A stretch of DNA of 32,651 bases, from positions 1-32,651 of the forward strand of contig JACPVG010000011.1 in assembly GCA_016191875.1 (NCBI GenBank), read 5' to 3'. The DNA comes from Chloroflexota bacterium. Lineage in GTDB: Bacteria; Chloroflexota; Anaerolineae; Anaerolineales; UBA11579. The translations under genes were made by a program, and so were the position numbers. The notes beneath the pieces are model-generated. The model was not told the DNA's origin. It did not search any database and saw nothing but the letters and a program-made list of their open reading frames with translations. This document shows, in pieces, positions 9,043 through 17,487 of this stretch. How positions within the stretch are numbered: the stretch's first letter is position 1; every line of letters starts with the position of its first letter.

Positions 9043-9506
9043 AACTGAACGACCTGAAGCCCAACGCGGGCAAAACCAAAGACAAACTGCGGGCCGGGCG
9101 CGGCACCGGCGGCCGACGCGGCAAGACCGCCGGCCGCGGCACCAAAGGCTCCGGGGCGCGCGCCGGCGGCGGCGGGCGGAGGCTGTATCGCCAGGGCGGC
9201 AACCTGCCGTTCTTCCGGCGGCTGCCTTTCAAGCGCGGCTTTACTCCGCCCAATTCGGTGGAGTACAACGAAGTGAACCTGGACCAGCTGGAGGGCTTCA
9301 AGGGCGGCGAAATCACGCCTGAAACGCTCAACGCGGCGCGCCTGCTGCGCAAGCCCCACAACCCGGTCGTCATCCTCGGCCGCGGCGAGATCAAGAAGGC
9401 CGTCAAGGTGCGTGTGCACCGCGTCACCGAAGGCGCCCGCAAGAAGATCGAAGCCGCCGGGGGCAGCATCGAAGTGATCCAGCCTGAAGCCCCGGCTGCA
9501 GGCTGA
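9039..9506 (+). CDS. rplO: 50S ribosomal protein L15
   Basis: The 155-residue product begins [18 protein letters not shown] and has the glycine- and arginine-rich N-terminal stretch [19 protein letters not shown] followed by [21 protein letters not shown], typical of L15. The C-terminal half carries the L18e/L15 fold ending GGSIEVIQP. It lies directly upstream of secY, as in most spc operons. Confidence 0.97.
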   Translation: MKLNDLKPNAGKTKDKLRAGRGTGGRRGKTAGRGTKGSGARAGGGGRRLYRQGGNLPFFRRLPFKRGFTPPNSVEYNEVNLDQLEGFKGGEITPETLNAARLLRKPHNPVVILGRGEIKKAVKVRVHRVTEGARKKIEAAGGSIEVIQPEAPAAG

Positions 9507-9522
9507 CAAGGAGACTCCCCGG

Positions 9523-10869
9523 ATGAAACGCTCTGCCTGGCGCTATTTGTGGACCGCCCCGGATATCCGCCGGAAACTGCTCGTCACCGTCCTGATCCTG
9601 GTGATCTACCGCCTCGTGTCGCATGTGCCGGTTCCGGGCGTGGACCGCGAGGTGATGGAAGCCATTTTCGAATCGGGCGGGGCGGGCGCCAACCTTCTTT
9701 CCATCATCAATCTCATTTCTGGCGGCACGGTGCGCAACTTCTCCATCCTGGCGATGGGCGTCTATCCGTACATCACCGCTCAGATCATCATCCAGTTGCT
9801 GGTGCCGATCATCCCGGCCTGGCAGCGCCGTATGGAAGATGATCCGCGTGAGGGCCGCAAATGGATGGAGCGCACAACGTACCTCGTGACCATCCCGATG
9901 GCCGCCCTGAACGCTTTTGGGCAGATCCGCATCTTTTCCTCACTGGGCGGCGCGCAGGTCATCCCGAATTTCGACCTGATCAACAATTTCCTGCCGTCCT
10001 TCACCGTGCTGGCGGCGATGACCGGCGGCACGATGTTCGCCATTTGGCTGGGCGAATTAATTTCGGAGTTCGGCATACGCAACCAGGGCCTGTCGCTCAT
10101 CATCTTTGCGGGCATCATTTCGCAATTGCCGAGCACGTACGTCCAGGTGCTGGCGAACGAGGCCACCCGCTGGCCGGCGCTTATCTCGCTAGTCATCATC
10201 ACCACCCTGACCATCTACGTCATCGTCTTCGTCCAGCAGGGGCGGCGCAATGTGCCGGTGCTGTATCCAGGGCGGCGGGTGGGCAACCGCATGTCCATGC
10301 CCGTCAAAGGCACGCTGCCGTTGATGGTCAACATGGCCGGCATGATCCCACTCATTTTCGGGCAGGCGTTCCTGTCCTTCCCGGCCATCATCGCCTCGTT
10401 CTTCGTGGCTTCCCAGACCGAATGGGTCGCCAGCCTGGCATTGGGCACGCAGTCGCTCTTTGGCGGCACGGGAACCGGCTACTGGGTCATCTATTTCTTC
10501 ATGGTAGTCGTGTTCGCCTTCTTTTATACCGATGTGCTTTTCGCCCAACAGAACTATGGCGAGAATCTCAAACGGGCCGGCGCGCAGATTCCTGGTGTGA
10601 AGCCCGGCAAGCAGACCCAGGAGTACCTGACGCGCGTCCTGCGACGTATCACTCTGCCGGGGGCGGTGTTCCTGGGCGTGGTCGCCATCCTCCCGTGGTT
10701 GGCCTCGCTGGCGATTCCGGCATTGGCCGTGGCCAGTTCGGGCGGCAGCAACTTCCTGATCAACGCCTCCGGCCTGCTCATCGTGGTCGGCGTGGTACGG
10801 GATACATTCTTCAACATCGATGCAGAGCTCAAACTCCACGGCTACGAAGAATCGCTGCTGGTGCGCTAA
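9523..10869 (+). CDS. secY: Protein translocase subunit SecY
   Basis: This 448-residue membrane protein is the channel of the Sec translocon, moving unfolded proteins across or into the membrane. Visible SecY features are LVIYRLVSHVPVPGVD in helix 1, the plug region with GGTVRNFSILAMGVYPYITAQIIIQLL, and the cytosolic loop ending KRAGAQIPGVKPGKQTQEYL, where ribosome and SecA bind. About ten hydrophobic helices are evident, and the length is normal. The ATG follows AAGGAGA, 16 bp after rplO. Confidence 0.98.
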   Translation: MKRSAWRYLWTAPDIRRKLLVTVLILVIYRLVSHVPVPGVDREVMEAIFESGGAGANLLSIINLISGGTVRNFSILAMGVYPYITAQIIIQLLVPIIPAWQRRMEDDPREGRKWMERTTYLVTIPMAALNAFGQIRIFSSLGGAQVIPNFDLINNFLPSFTVLAAMTGGTMFAIWLGELISEFGIRNQGLSLIIFAGIISQLPSTYVQVLANEATRWPALISLVIITTLTIYVIVFVQQGRRNVPVLYPGRRVGNRMSMPVKGTLPLMVNMAGMIPLIFGQAFLSFPAIIASFFVASQTEWVASLALGTQSLFGGTGTGYWVIYFFMVVVFAFFYTDVLFAQQNYGENLKRAGAQIPGVKPGKQTQEYLTRVLRRITLPGAVFLGVVAILPWLASLAIPALAVASSGGSNFLINASGLLIVVGVVRDTFFNIDAELKLHGYEESLLVR

Positions 10870-10890
10870 ACCGCCCAGTACGGGAAAGAA

Positions 10891-11562
10891 TTGAACGTGT
10901 CAACAGTGGTGGTCATGCTGGGCGCTCCCGGCGCCGGGAAAGGCACCCAGGCCAAAATCATTTCCGACAGGCTCGGCCTGCCGCATGTGTCCTCCGGAGA
11001 TATATTCCGGGAGCACCTTAAAAACCAGACCGAACTCGGCAAGCTGGCTGACGGCTACATGAACCGGGGCGAATTGGTGCCGGACGACGTCACCATCGCC
11101 ATGATCCAGGAACGGCTGAACCGGCCGGATTGTTCGCCGGGCGCCGTGCTGGATGGCTTCCCCCGCACGCCCGTTCAGGCCGCCGCGCTGGCGACCATGC
11201 TGGCCGAAGCGGGCGGCAAATGTGTGGACGTCGTCCCGTACATCAAGGTGGGAGAAGACGAACTGGTGCGCCGCCTTACCGGCCGCTGGACGTGCCAGGA
11301 GAATGGGCACATCTTCCACGAAGTCTTCAGCCCGCCCAAGCAGGCGGGCGTGTGCGACCACGACGGTTCGGCCCTTTACCAGCGCGAAGACGATAAGGCC
11401 GAGACCGTCACCCGGCGCATCCGGGTCTACCTGGAGCAGACTGCCCCGTTGGTAGCCTACTACCGTAATGCGGGCGTGCTGGTGGAAATCGATGGCAACC
11501 AGGCCATCGAAGAAGTAACGGCCGCGTTGCTGGCGGCGCTGCCGCCGGTTGAGGCACCTTAA
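10891..11562 (+). CDS. adk: Adenylate kinase with an altered zinc site
   Basis: Adenylate kinase equilibrates ATP, AMP and ADP. The product (223 residues) has the P-loop GAPGAGKGTQAK near residue 11, SSGDIFRE and DGFPRT for AMP binding, and a long LID domain. In the LID, the B. subtilis-type zinc ligands are Cys-x2-Cys and Cys-x2-Asp; here the first knuckle reads CQEN, so the second cysteine is asparagine, while CDHD is kept. A histidine two residues later might substitute. The start is non-ATG: TTG 10891 with GGGA 5 bp upstream, or GTG 10897. Confidence 0.95.
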   Translation: MNVSTVVVMLGAPGAGKGTQAKIISDRLGLPHVSSGDIFREHLKNQTELGKLADGYMNRGELVPDDVTIAMIQERLNRPDCSPGAVLDGFPRTPVQAAALATMLAEAGGKCVDVVPYIKVGEDELVRRLTGRWTCQENGHIFHEVFSPPKQAGVCDHDGSALYQREDDKAETVTRRIRVYLEQTAPLVAYYRNAGVLVEIDGNQAIEEVTAALLAALPPVEAP

Positions 11563-11569
11563 CAGTATC

Positions 11570-12340
11570 ATGGCGTGGGAACGTAACGTTGTCTTGAAGA
11601 GCCCGCAAGAGTTAGCCGTCATGCGGGAAGCCGGGCGCATCAACGCCCAGGCGCTGGCGGCCGTCCGGGATGCCATTCGTCCCGGCGTGACCACCGGCGC
11701 GCTCGACAAGATCGCCGAGGATATCATCCGGAAGTTGGGCGGCAAGCCCGCCTTCCTGGGCTACCCCGGCCCCACGCCATACCCGGCCACGATCAATGCC
11801 TGCATCAACGAAGAGATGGTGCACGGCATCCCGGCAGACCGAAAGCTCAAGGAAGGCGACCTCGTCTCGATTGACTGCGGCACGGTCTTCCAGGGTTTCG
11901 TGGCCGACAGCGCCTTCAGCCTGGGCGTTGGCGCGGTGAACGGCGAAGTGCAGAAACTGCTGGACGTGACCGAAGAGGCCCTCCGTCTCGGCATCCAGCA
12001 GATGCGCTCCGGTCACCGGGTGGGCGATGTCTCGGCCGCCATCCAGCGGCACGTGGAGGAGCACGGATACCATGTGCCACGTGAGTACACAGGCCACGGG
12101 GTGGGCCGCCAGATGCACGAAGGCCCGCAGGTGCCCAACTACGGCATCCCCGGGCGGGGCATGGTGCTGCGGCCGGGGCTGACAATCGCCCTCGAGCCGA
12201 TGGTGCTGGTGGGCACGCCCCACACCCGCGTGCTGGGCGACCGCTGGACGGTGGCTTCCGCGGATGGTTCGTTGACGGCTCACTTTGAACATACCGTGGC
12301 CGTGACGGATGGCGAACCGCTGATCCTGACCCTGCCGTGA
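11570..12340 (+). CDS. map: Methionine aminopeptidase, type I
   Basis: This 256-residue enzyme removes the initiator methionine from new proteins. All five metal ligands of the type I fold are visible: the two aspartates in SIDCGTVFQGFVADSAF, the histidine in GHGVGRQMHEGP, and the glutamates in ALEPM and AHFEHT. There is no N-terminal zinc extension. The frame is open back into adk, but the ATG at 11570, 7 bp after adk, gives the usual N-terminus; a clear Shine-Dalgarno is lacking. infA normally follows map but is not here. Confidence 0.96.
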   Translation: MAWERNVVLKSPQELAVMREAGRINAQALAAVRDAIRPGVTTGALDKIAEDIIRKLGGKPAFLGYPGPTPYPATINACINEEMVHGIPADRKLKEGDLVSIDCGTVFQGFVADSAFSLGVGAVNGEVQKLLDVTEEALRLGIQQMRSGHRVGDVSAAIQRHVEEHGYHVPREYTGHGVGRQMHEGPQVPNYGIPGRGMVLRPGLTIALEPMVLVGTPHTRVLGDRWTVASADGSLTAHFEHTVAVTDGEPLILTLP

Positions 12341-12352
12341 AAAAACAGGGGC

Positions 12353-12381
12353 TGGACGAATCGGGTAGTTTCAGATAAAAT
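12353..12381 (+). promoter_or_regulatory. Candidate internal promoter before rpmJ
   Basis: TGGACG (12353-12358) and TAAAAT (12376-12381) are spaced by 17 bp in the 82-bp gap between map and rpmJ. They match the sigma-70 consensus at 4 of 6 and 5 of 6 positions. The sequence is AT-rich against its surroundings. It would start a transcript for rpmJ, rpsM, rpsK, rpsD, rpoA and rplQ near 12388. Confidence 0.5.
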
Positions 12382-12388
12382 TGGTTGT

Positions 12389-12410
12389 TTTGGCCTGGTC
12401 GTTGGCCGAA
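12389..12410 (+). promoter_or_regulatory. Hairpin immediately upstream of the rpmJ ribosome binding site
   Basis: Positions 12389-12395 pair with 12404-12410 in a 7-bp stem with one G-U pair and an 8-nt loop. GGAG of the Shine-Dalgarno starts right after it. Such a placement could let a protein modulate translation of the alpha-operon genes, as S4 does in E. coli, but the structure does not visibly form the known S4 pseudoknot. There is no T-tract, so it is not a terminator. Confidence 0.4.
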
Positions 12411-12422
12411 GGAGTATTCTCA

Positions 12423-12536
12423 ATGAAAGTCACCGCTTCCGTGAAGAAGCGCTGCAGCAAGTGCAAGATCGTGCGGCGCAAGGGCCGGGTACTCGTGATT
12501 TGCGAGAACCCCAAACACAAACAGAGACAAGGGTAA
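12423..12536 (+). CDS. rpmJ: 50S ribosomal protein L36
   Basis: This 37-residue protein starts [15 protein letters not shown] and has the L36 zinc site: CSKC, then a third cysteine in VICEN and a histidine in PKHKQRQG. It is the zinc-binding form. The ATG is preceded by AAGGAG. It comes directly after map, without infA, and is 6 bp before rpsM. Confidence 0.97.
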   Translation: MKVTASVKKRCSKCKIVRRKGRVLVICENPKHKQRQG

Positions 12537-12542
12537 GCCAGT

Positions 12543-12932
12543 ATGGCACGTATTGAAGGTGTTGACCTGCCGCGCGACAAGCGCGTTGAAATCGGCCTGA
12601 CATATATCTACGGCGTCGGCCTCAAGCGGTCCAAGGATATCCTGGCCGCCACCAAGATCAGCCCCGACCTGCGGGTGCGGGACCTGACCGATGAGCAGAT
12701 CGCGGCATTGCGCGATCATATCGTCGGCTCCTACCAGGTGGAAGGCGACCTGCGCCGCGAGGTGCAGATGAACATCAAGCGCCTGGTCGAGATCGGCTCG
12801 TATCGCGGCCTGAGACATCGCCGCAACCTGCCGGTGCGCGGCCAGAAGACCCGCACCAACTCGCGCACCCGCAAAGGCCCCAAGAAGACGGTGGCCGGGC
12901 GCGGCCGCCGGCGCGGTGCCACCAAGAAGTAA
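12543..12932 (+). CDS. rpsM: 30S ribosomal protein S13
   Basis: The 129-residue product has the S13 signatures [21 protein letters not shown] (read in two parts), [31 protein letters not shown] and [14 protein letters not shown]13 lies in the 30S head and contacts the 50S subunit and P-site tRNA through its basic tail. It starts 6 bp after rpmJ, and the order rpmJ-rpsM-rpsK-rpsD-rpoA-rplQ is the standard alpha operon. Confidence 0.97.
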   Translation: MARIEGVDLPRDKRVEIGLTYIYGVGLKRSKDILAATKISPDLRVRDLTDEQIAALRDHIVGSYQVEGDLRREVQMNIKRLVEIGSYRGLRHRRNLPVRGQKTRTNSRTRKGPKKTVAGRGRRRGATKK

Positions 12933-12959
12933 CCAACGGCTGACAAGGAAAGAGGAAGC

Positions 12960-13364
12960 ATGGCACGCAGTGGACGAAGTACACCCCGGCGCGGCGGTCA
13001 ACGCAAGACCAAGCGCAACCTGTCCTCCGGGCAGATTCATATCAGCGCCACGTTTAACAACACCATCGTCACCATCACCGACGATCAGGGCAACACCATC
13101 GCCTGGTCGAGCGCCGGTGGGGTGGGGTTCAAAGGCTCGCGCAAGAGCACGCCCTTTGCCGCCAGCCTGGCCACCGAGCGGGCGGTAAAAGCCGCCCAGG
13201 ACATGGGCCTGCAGGAAGCCGAACTATTTGTGAAAGGCCCTGGCCCCGGCCGCGAGTCGGCCATCCGCAAGGTTCAGGCCATGGGACTCAAGATCAAGGC
13301 CATCGCCGATGTGACGCCCCTGCCGCACAACGGCTGCCGCCCGCCCAAGAAGCGCCGCGTGTAG
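12960..13364 (+). CDS. rpsK: 30S ribosomal protein S11
   Basis: This 134-residue protein contains the S11 motifs [35 protein letters not shown] and the C-terminal [18 protein letters not shown], whose Asn-Gly is the known site of isoaspartate formation in E. coli. S11 is on the 30S platform near the mRNA exit. The ATG follows AAAGAGGAA, 27 bp after rpsM. Confidence 0.98.
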   Translation: MARSGRSTPRRGGQRKTKRNLSSGQIHISATFNNTIVTITDDQGNTIAWSSAGGVGFKGSRKSTPFAASLATERAVKAAQDMGLQEAELFVKGPGPGRESAIRKVQAMGLKIKAIADVTPLPHNGCRPPKKRRV

Positions 13365-13391
13365 GCGCCAGGATTAAAGGAATTTTCGATT

Positions 13392-14030
13392 ATGGCTAGA
13401 TATACCGGTCCAGTATGCAAACTGTGCCGCCGTGAGGGCGAGAAATTGTTCCTCAAAGGTGAGCGTTGCTTCTCTCCCAAGTGTGAGATCGAAAAGCGCA
13501 ACTATCCCCCCGGCCAGCACGGTAAATCCAATTCATGGCGGCGCACGGAAGGCTCGGACTTCAGCGGCCAGTTGCGCGCCAAGCAGAAAGCCCGCCGTGT
13601 CTACGGTGTGCTGGAACGCCAGTTCCGCGGCTATTACACCCGGGCGCTGCGCTCCAAGGGCCTTACCGGCCTGACGATGTTGCAATCCCTCGAATCGCGC
13701 CTGGATAACGTCGTCTACCGCATGGGTTTTGCCAGCAGCCGCAACCAGTCTCGCCAGCTGGTGGCCCACGGGCATTTCACCGTCAATGGCCGGCGCACCA
13801 ACGTGCCTTCCATGCAGATTAAAGCCAGCGACCAGATTGCCGTGCGCGAGGGTTCGCGCCGCAGCCAGTTTTTCAAAGACCTGGTAGCGATCGCCGAGGA
13901 GCGCAACGTGCCGGATTGGGTCGAGCGCGACGTGAAAACCCTTAGCGGCAGCATCAAGCGCTTGCCTGAACGCCCTGAGATTGATGCAAACCTGAACGAG
14001 CAGTTGATCGTTGAGTTCTACTCTCGCTAA
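13392..14030 (+). CDS. rpsD: 30S ribosomal protein S4, zinc-type
   Basis: The 212-residue product has an N-terminal cysteine cluster, CKLC followed by CFSPKC, typical of zinc-type S4. The S4 RNA-binding domain lies at about residues 97-160 ([20 protein letters not shown] and [10 protein letters not shown]). S4 nucleates 30S assembly, and in E. coli it represses the alpha operon. It starts 27 bp after rpsK behind AAAGGAA and is followed after 58 bp by rpoA. Confidence 0.98.
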   Translation: MARYTGPVCKLCRREGEKLFLKGERCFSPKCEIEKRNYPPGQHGKSNSWRRTEGSDFSGQLRAKQKARRVYGVLERQFRGYYTRALRSKGLTGLTMLQSLESRLDNVVYRMGFASSRNQSRQLVAHGHFTVNGRRTNVPSMQIKASDQIAVREGSRRSQFFKDLVAIAEERNVPDWVERDVKTLSGSIKRLPERPEIDANLNEQLIVEFYSR

Positions 14031-14088
14031 CCAGTTTGGACATCCGGAGCGCGGCCGTGAGGCGGCGTTGCCGGGGAAGGAAAGAGCC

Positions 14089-15099
14089 GTGATTGTACTG
14101 AGCAATATGGTCACCCCGCGAATCGAACGCGAAGCCGAATCGCGGAATTACGGCAAATTTGTGATCAGCCCGCTGGAACGCGGCTACGGGATGACGCTGG
14201 GCAATGCCTTGCGCCGGGTGTTGCTGTCTTCGCTGGAAGGCGCGGCCATCACGTCCGTGCGTATCACGGATGTGCAGCACGAGTACAGCGACATCCCCGG
14301 TATCCGCGAGGATGTGATTCAGATCATGCTGCAGCTCAAGCAGGCGCGCCTGAAACTCCACAGCGTGGATACGGCCCGCATGCACCTGGAGGTGCGCGGC
14401 GAAGGCGTGGTGACGGCCGCCGACATCATCGCCCCGCCGGAGATCGAGATCGTCAACCCGGACCTGTACCTGTTCACATCCGACAGCAGCAAGACCAAGC
14501 TGGAACTGGAGATGAGCGTGGAGCGTGGGCGGGGTTACTCGCCGGCTAACGACCGCAGCGGTCATCTGCCCATCGGCGAACTGCCGGTGGACGCCATTTT
14601 CACGCCCGTCAAGCGGGTGAACTGGGAAGTGGGCTCGGCGCGCGTCGGCCAAAGCACCAATTACGACCGATTGATCATCGAGATCTGGACGGACGGCACG
14701 GTGCCGCCCGAAGAATCCATGAGCACCTCGGCTGGCATCCTGATCGAGCACCTGCGGCACATTGCCGGTGTGACCGAAATCGCGCTCGCCAAGCCCAGCC
14801 AGGATGAAGGCATCAACGGGCGGCTGACCAGCGAGGTGTATGAGACGCCCATCGAAAACCTTGACCTTTCGGTGCGGGTGTTCAACTCGCTCAAGCGCGC
14901 CGGCATCATCACCGTGGGCGAAGTACTGGAACTGCTGGAGAAGGGTGAAGATGCCATCATGTCCATCCGCAACTTTGGCGACAAGAGCCTGGATGAACTG
15001 GTAGAGAAGATGACTGAGAAGGGCTACCTCACGGAAGACCAGAAGCCCACCCTGAGCGGAAGTGCGTCGGCCGCTGAAGAAGACGGCGACGCGGAGTAA
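14089..15099 (+). CDS. rpoA: RNA polymerase subunit alpha
   Basis: This is the alpha subunit that scaffolds RNA polymerase assembly and contacts UP elements and activators. The N-terminal domain shows FVISPLERGYGMTLGNALRRVLLSSLEGAA (read in two parts); the C-terminal domain, at about residues 255-325, has LDLSVRVFNSLKRAGI and RNFGDKSLDEL. The frame opens upstream at 14011. I choose the GTG at 14089 (336 residues) because AAGGAAAG precedes it. The ATG at 14107 is an alternative start. Confidence 0.95.
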   Translation: MIVLSNMVTPRIEREAESRNYGKFVISPLERGYGMTLGNALRRVLLSSLEGAAITSVRITDVQHEYSDIPGIREDVIQIMLQLKQARLKLHSVDTARMHLEVRGEGVVTAADIIAPPEIEIVNPDLYLFTSDSSKTKLELEMSVERGRGYSPANDRSGHLPIGELPVDAIFTPVKRVNWEVGSARVGQSTNYDRLIIEIWTDGTVPPEESMSTSAGILIEHLRHIAGVTEIALAKPSQDEGINGRLTSEVYETPIENLDLSVRVFNSLKRAGIITVGEVLELLEKGEDAIMSIRNFGDKSLDELVEKMTEKGYLTEDQKPTLSGSASAAEEDGDAE

Positions 15100-15104
15100 A
15101 TGCG

Positions 15105-15482
15105 ATGAGACATCAGATAGCAGGCAAGAAACTCAACCGCAACAGCGCCCAGCGCACCGCCCTGCGTCGGAACCTGGTGAAGCAGTTGTTTGAACATGAG
15201 CGCATCCAGACCACCCAGGCCAAGGCGCAGGCCGTGCGCGGCCAGGCTGAGAAGATGATCTCGCTGGCCAAGCGCGGCAACGCCGGTGACGACCCGGCGA
15301 AAACGGTGAACGCCCGCCGGTTGGCGGCGGCGCGCCTGGCGGATGCGGGCATCGTTAAGAAACTCTTCGACGAGATCGCCCCGCGCTATACCGAGCGCAA
15401 CGGCGGTTATACTCGCATCATCAAACTTGGGCCGCGGGTTGGGGACCGGGCCGAGATGGTGATCCTGGAGCTGGTTGAGTAA
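15105..15482 (+). CDS. rplQ: 50S ribosomal protein L17
   Basis: The 125-residue product starts MRHQIAGKKLNRNSAQRTALRRNL in two conserved blocks and contains LFEHERIQTTQAKAQAVR and TRIIKLGPRVGDRAEM, standard for L17, which sits near the tunnel exit. It begins 5 bp after rpoA. Its end may overlap truA, depending on the truA start. Confidence 0.97.
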   Translation: MRHQIAGKKLNRNSAQRTALRRNLVKQLFEHERIQTTQAKAQAVRGQAEKMISLAKRGNAGDDPAKTVNARRLAAARLADAGIVKKLFDEIAPRYTERNGGYTRIIKLGPRVGDRAEMVILELVE

Positions 15483-15534
15483 GGCTCTATTCCGACCCGG
15501 CCTGGCGCAGCGCGCTGCCGGAAGCAGCATCAGT

Positions 15535-16281
15535 TTGGCACGTTACCAAGTCATTCTCGCCTACGACGGCACGCAGTTCAAGGGCATGCAGCGCCAGGCG
15601 CGCGGCCGCACCGTGCAGGGCGTCCTGGAAGAGGCGCTGCGCCAGTTGGGCTGGCAGGGTCGCTCGGCGTTGAGTGCCGGGCGCACCGACGCCGGCGTGC
15701 ATGCCTCGGGGCAGGTGGCGGCGTTCGACCTCGACTGGCGGCACACGCCGGAGGATCTGCTGAAGGCCCTGAACGCGCTGCTGCCGGAAGATGCCGCCGC
15801 TCGCGCCGTGAAGGCCGCAACGCCGAAGTTCCATCCGCGCTACGACGCCATCGCCCGGCGCTACACGTACCGGCTGTTCTGCCAGCCGCAGCGCGACCCG
15901 CTGCGCGAGCGCTATGCCTGGCGGGTGTGGCCGGCCGTGTCGCTGCGGCCGATGCAGCAGGCTTCGCGTGAACTGCTGGGCAGCCACGATTTCGCCAGTT
16001 TTGGCTCGCCGCCCAAGAAGGGCGGGCCGACGGTGCGGGAGGTGCTGTGGGCAGAGTGGGACCAGGAAGGCGACGCCTTCAGTTTCCACTTTGAGGCCAA
16101 TGCCTTTCTCTACCACATGGTGCGCCGCACGGTGGCCCTGCTGGTGGAAGTGGGGCAGGAGAAGACCGACTGGATGATCATGCGGGCACTGCTATATGAC
16201 CCGCAGCCCGGCATCGTGCAGGAATTGGCCCCGGCCCACGGGCTGGAGTTGACCGAAGTGCGCTACCCGGAACGAGAATGA
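15535..16281 (+). CDS. truA: tRNA pseudouridine(38-40) synthase TruA
   Basis: TruA makes pseudouridine at positions 38-40 of the tRNA anticodon arm. The product has RYQVILAYDGTQFKG at the N-terminus, the catalytic aspartate in SAGRTDAGVHASGQVA, and ANAFLYHMVRRTVALLVEVG in the C-terminal part. The frame is open to TTG 15475, overlapping rplQ. The TTG at 15535 is preferred because the encoded protein (248 residues) then starts like its family. Both starts are non-ATG with modest ribosome binding sites, so the exact N-terminus is uncertain. Its place between rplQ and rplM is common. Confidence 0.93.
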   Translation: MARYQVILAYDGTQFKGMQRQARGRTVQGVLEEALRQLGWQGRSALSAGRTDAGVHASGQVAAFDLDWRHTPEDLLKALNALLPEDAAARAVKAATPKFHPRYDAIARRYTYRLFCQPQRDPLRERYAWRVWPAVSLRPMQQASRELLGSHDFASFGSPPKKGGPTVREVLWAEWDQEGDAFSFHFEANAFLYHMVRRTVALLVEVGQEKTDWMIMRALLYDPQPGIVQELAPAHGLELTEVRYPERE

Positions 16282-16316
16282 CCGGCGACATACCATGAAA
16301 CGATTGTGAGGTTGTT

Positions 16317-16754
16317 GTGGAAAAAACCTATTACCCTAAACAAGGCGAGATCACCCAGGAATGGTTCGTGGCAGATGCCCAGGGCCAGAACCTGGGGCGC
16401 TTCGCCTCACAGGTGGCGGCCGTGCTGCTGGGCAAACACAAGCCCACCTACACGCCTGGCGTGGATACCGGCGCGCATGTCATCGTGCTCAACTGCGGCG
16501 CGGTGACCGTAACCGGCAATAAGTTGGAAGACAAGAAGTACTTCCGCCACACCGGATACCCCGGCGGCATCCGCGAGACCAACCTGCGCAAACTGCTGGA
16601 AAAACACCCGGAACGGGTCATCGAAGCGGCAGTATGGGGCATGGTGCCGCACAACCGTTATGGCCGAAAATTGATGAAGAAGCTGAAGATCTACCCCGGC
16701 GCGGAACACCCGCACGCGGGCCAGAACCCCCAGCCGTTGAAGATACAGGAGTAA
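16317..16754 (+). CDS. rplM: 50S ribosomal protein L13
   Basis: This 145-residue protein has the L13 motifs QNLGRFASQVAAVLLGKHKP, VIVLNCGAVTVTGNKLEDK and MVPHNRYGRKLMKKLKIYPG in its centre and end. L13 is an early 50S assembly protein. Translation starts at GTG 16317 with TGAGG 5 bp upstream; no in-frame ATG would preserve the conserved N-terminus. It lies 35 bp after truA and forms the usual pair with rpsI. Confidence 0.96.
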   Translation: MEKTYYPKQGEITQEWFVADAQGQNLGRFASQVAAVLLGKHKPTYTPGVDTGAHVIVLNCGAVTVTGNKLEDKKYFRHTGYPGGIRETNLRKLLEKHPERVIEAAVWGMVPHNRYGRKLMKKLKIYPGAEHPHAGQNPQPLKIQE

Positions 16755-16760
16755 GGGCAC

Positions 16761-17153
16761 ATGGCTGAACGTTATTTCGAAGGCATTGGTCGTCGCAAGG
16801 AAGCCACCGCCCGCGTGCGTGTGATGAGCGGCAAGGGTGGGTTCATGGTGAACGGCAAGATAATGGAAGAGTATTTTCCGCGGCTGGAAGACAAGGACCT
16901 GGTGCTCTCGCCGCTGGTGGATGCCGGCCAGAAGAACGCGGTGGACGTGTCCGTGATGGTTAACGGCGGCGGCATCACCGGGCAGGCCGGGGCGGTGCGC
17001 ATGGGCCTGGCGCGCGCTCTGGTGTTGATGAACCCGGACGTGGACCGCGCCATGCGCGCCGGCGGCCACCTGACGCGCGACCCGCGCGTGAAGGAACGCA
17101 AGAAACCAGGTCTCAAGCGCGCCCGCAAGGCCCCGACCTACACCAAGCGCTAG
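16761..17153 (+). CDS. rpsI: 30S ribosomal protein S9
   Basis: The 130-residue product has GIGRRKEATARVRV, VNGGGITGQAGAVRMGLARAL (in part) and the C-terminal DPRVKERKKPGLKRARKAP, ending KR. The terminal basic tail of S9 contacts P-site tRNA. It starts 6 bp after rplM and is the last gene before the terminator at 17176-17208. Confidence 0.98.
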   Translation: MAERYFEGIGRRKEATARVRVMSGKGGFMVNGKIMEEYFPRLEDKDLVLSPLVDAGQKNAVDVSVMVNGGGITGQAGAVRMGLARALVLMNPDVDRAMRAGGHLTRDPRVKERKKPGLKRARKAPTYTKR

Positions 17154-17175
17154 GGTTTCACTTCACAACCCCTCA

Positions 17176-17208
17176 AGCCGCGCCGTAACTCCGGCGCGGC
17201 TCTTTTTT
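17176..17208 (+). terminator. Intrinsic terminator of the ribosomal operon
   Basis: A perfect 10-bp GC-rich stem pairs 17176-17185 with 17192-17201 around a 6-nt loop, followed at once by a C and six Ts (17203-17208). It lies 22 bp after the rpsI stop. This is the clearest rho-independent terminator in the window. Confidence 0.95.
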
Positions 17209-17229
17209 AAGCCCGCGCAACGCGATCGC

Positions 17230-17456
17230 CCAAGATGGTTGGCTTCGTTGCAAAGATGTTTATGAGCGGAGTCCTGTCACCATGAGCGAATGGAGTTGGG
17301 CTTTCCCCAACTCCAAGCAAATGCCTCCGGCATTTGCCAGCGAAGGGGCGCGAGTCGGGGGTCGTTTTCCAGCGTGCCTGTCTGAGATAAGTCTGCTGAA
17401 CGCGATTCTCCTTCACTTCGTTCAGGACAGGCCCGCTGCGCTTGGAATGACAATAT
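17230..17456 (-). repeat. Degenerate dispersed intergenic repeat with two perfect hairpins
   Basis: This non-coding block holds two adjacent perfect hairpins: a 10-bp stem (17291-17300 with 17306-17315, 5-nt loop) and a 9-bp stem (17317-17325 with 17329-17337, 3-nt loop). On the minus strand it then reads through a segment whose translation includes CHSKRSGPVLNEVKEN. That is close to the HSERSEE-type translations of short intergenic repeats I recall from many bacterial genomes. The open frame on that strand (17207-17521) is therefore taken as repeat, not gene. Copy number elsewhere cannot be seen here, and the limits are approximate. Confidence 0.55.
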
Positions 17457-17487
17457 TCGCGGTTATGTATGTCCGTTACAAAACAAA

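Noticed and set aside
15475..15534. N-terminal extension of TruA from TTG 15475
   Set aside because: The added 20 residues do not resemble TruA, whose proteins begin at the RYQVILAYDG region. The extension cannot be fully excluded because GGAG lies upstream of it.
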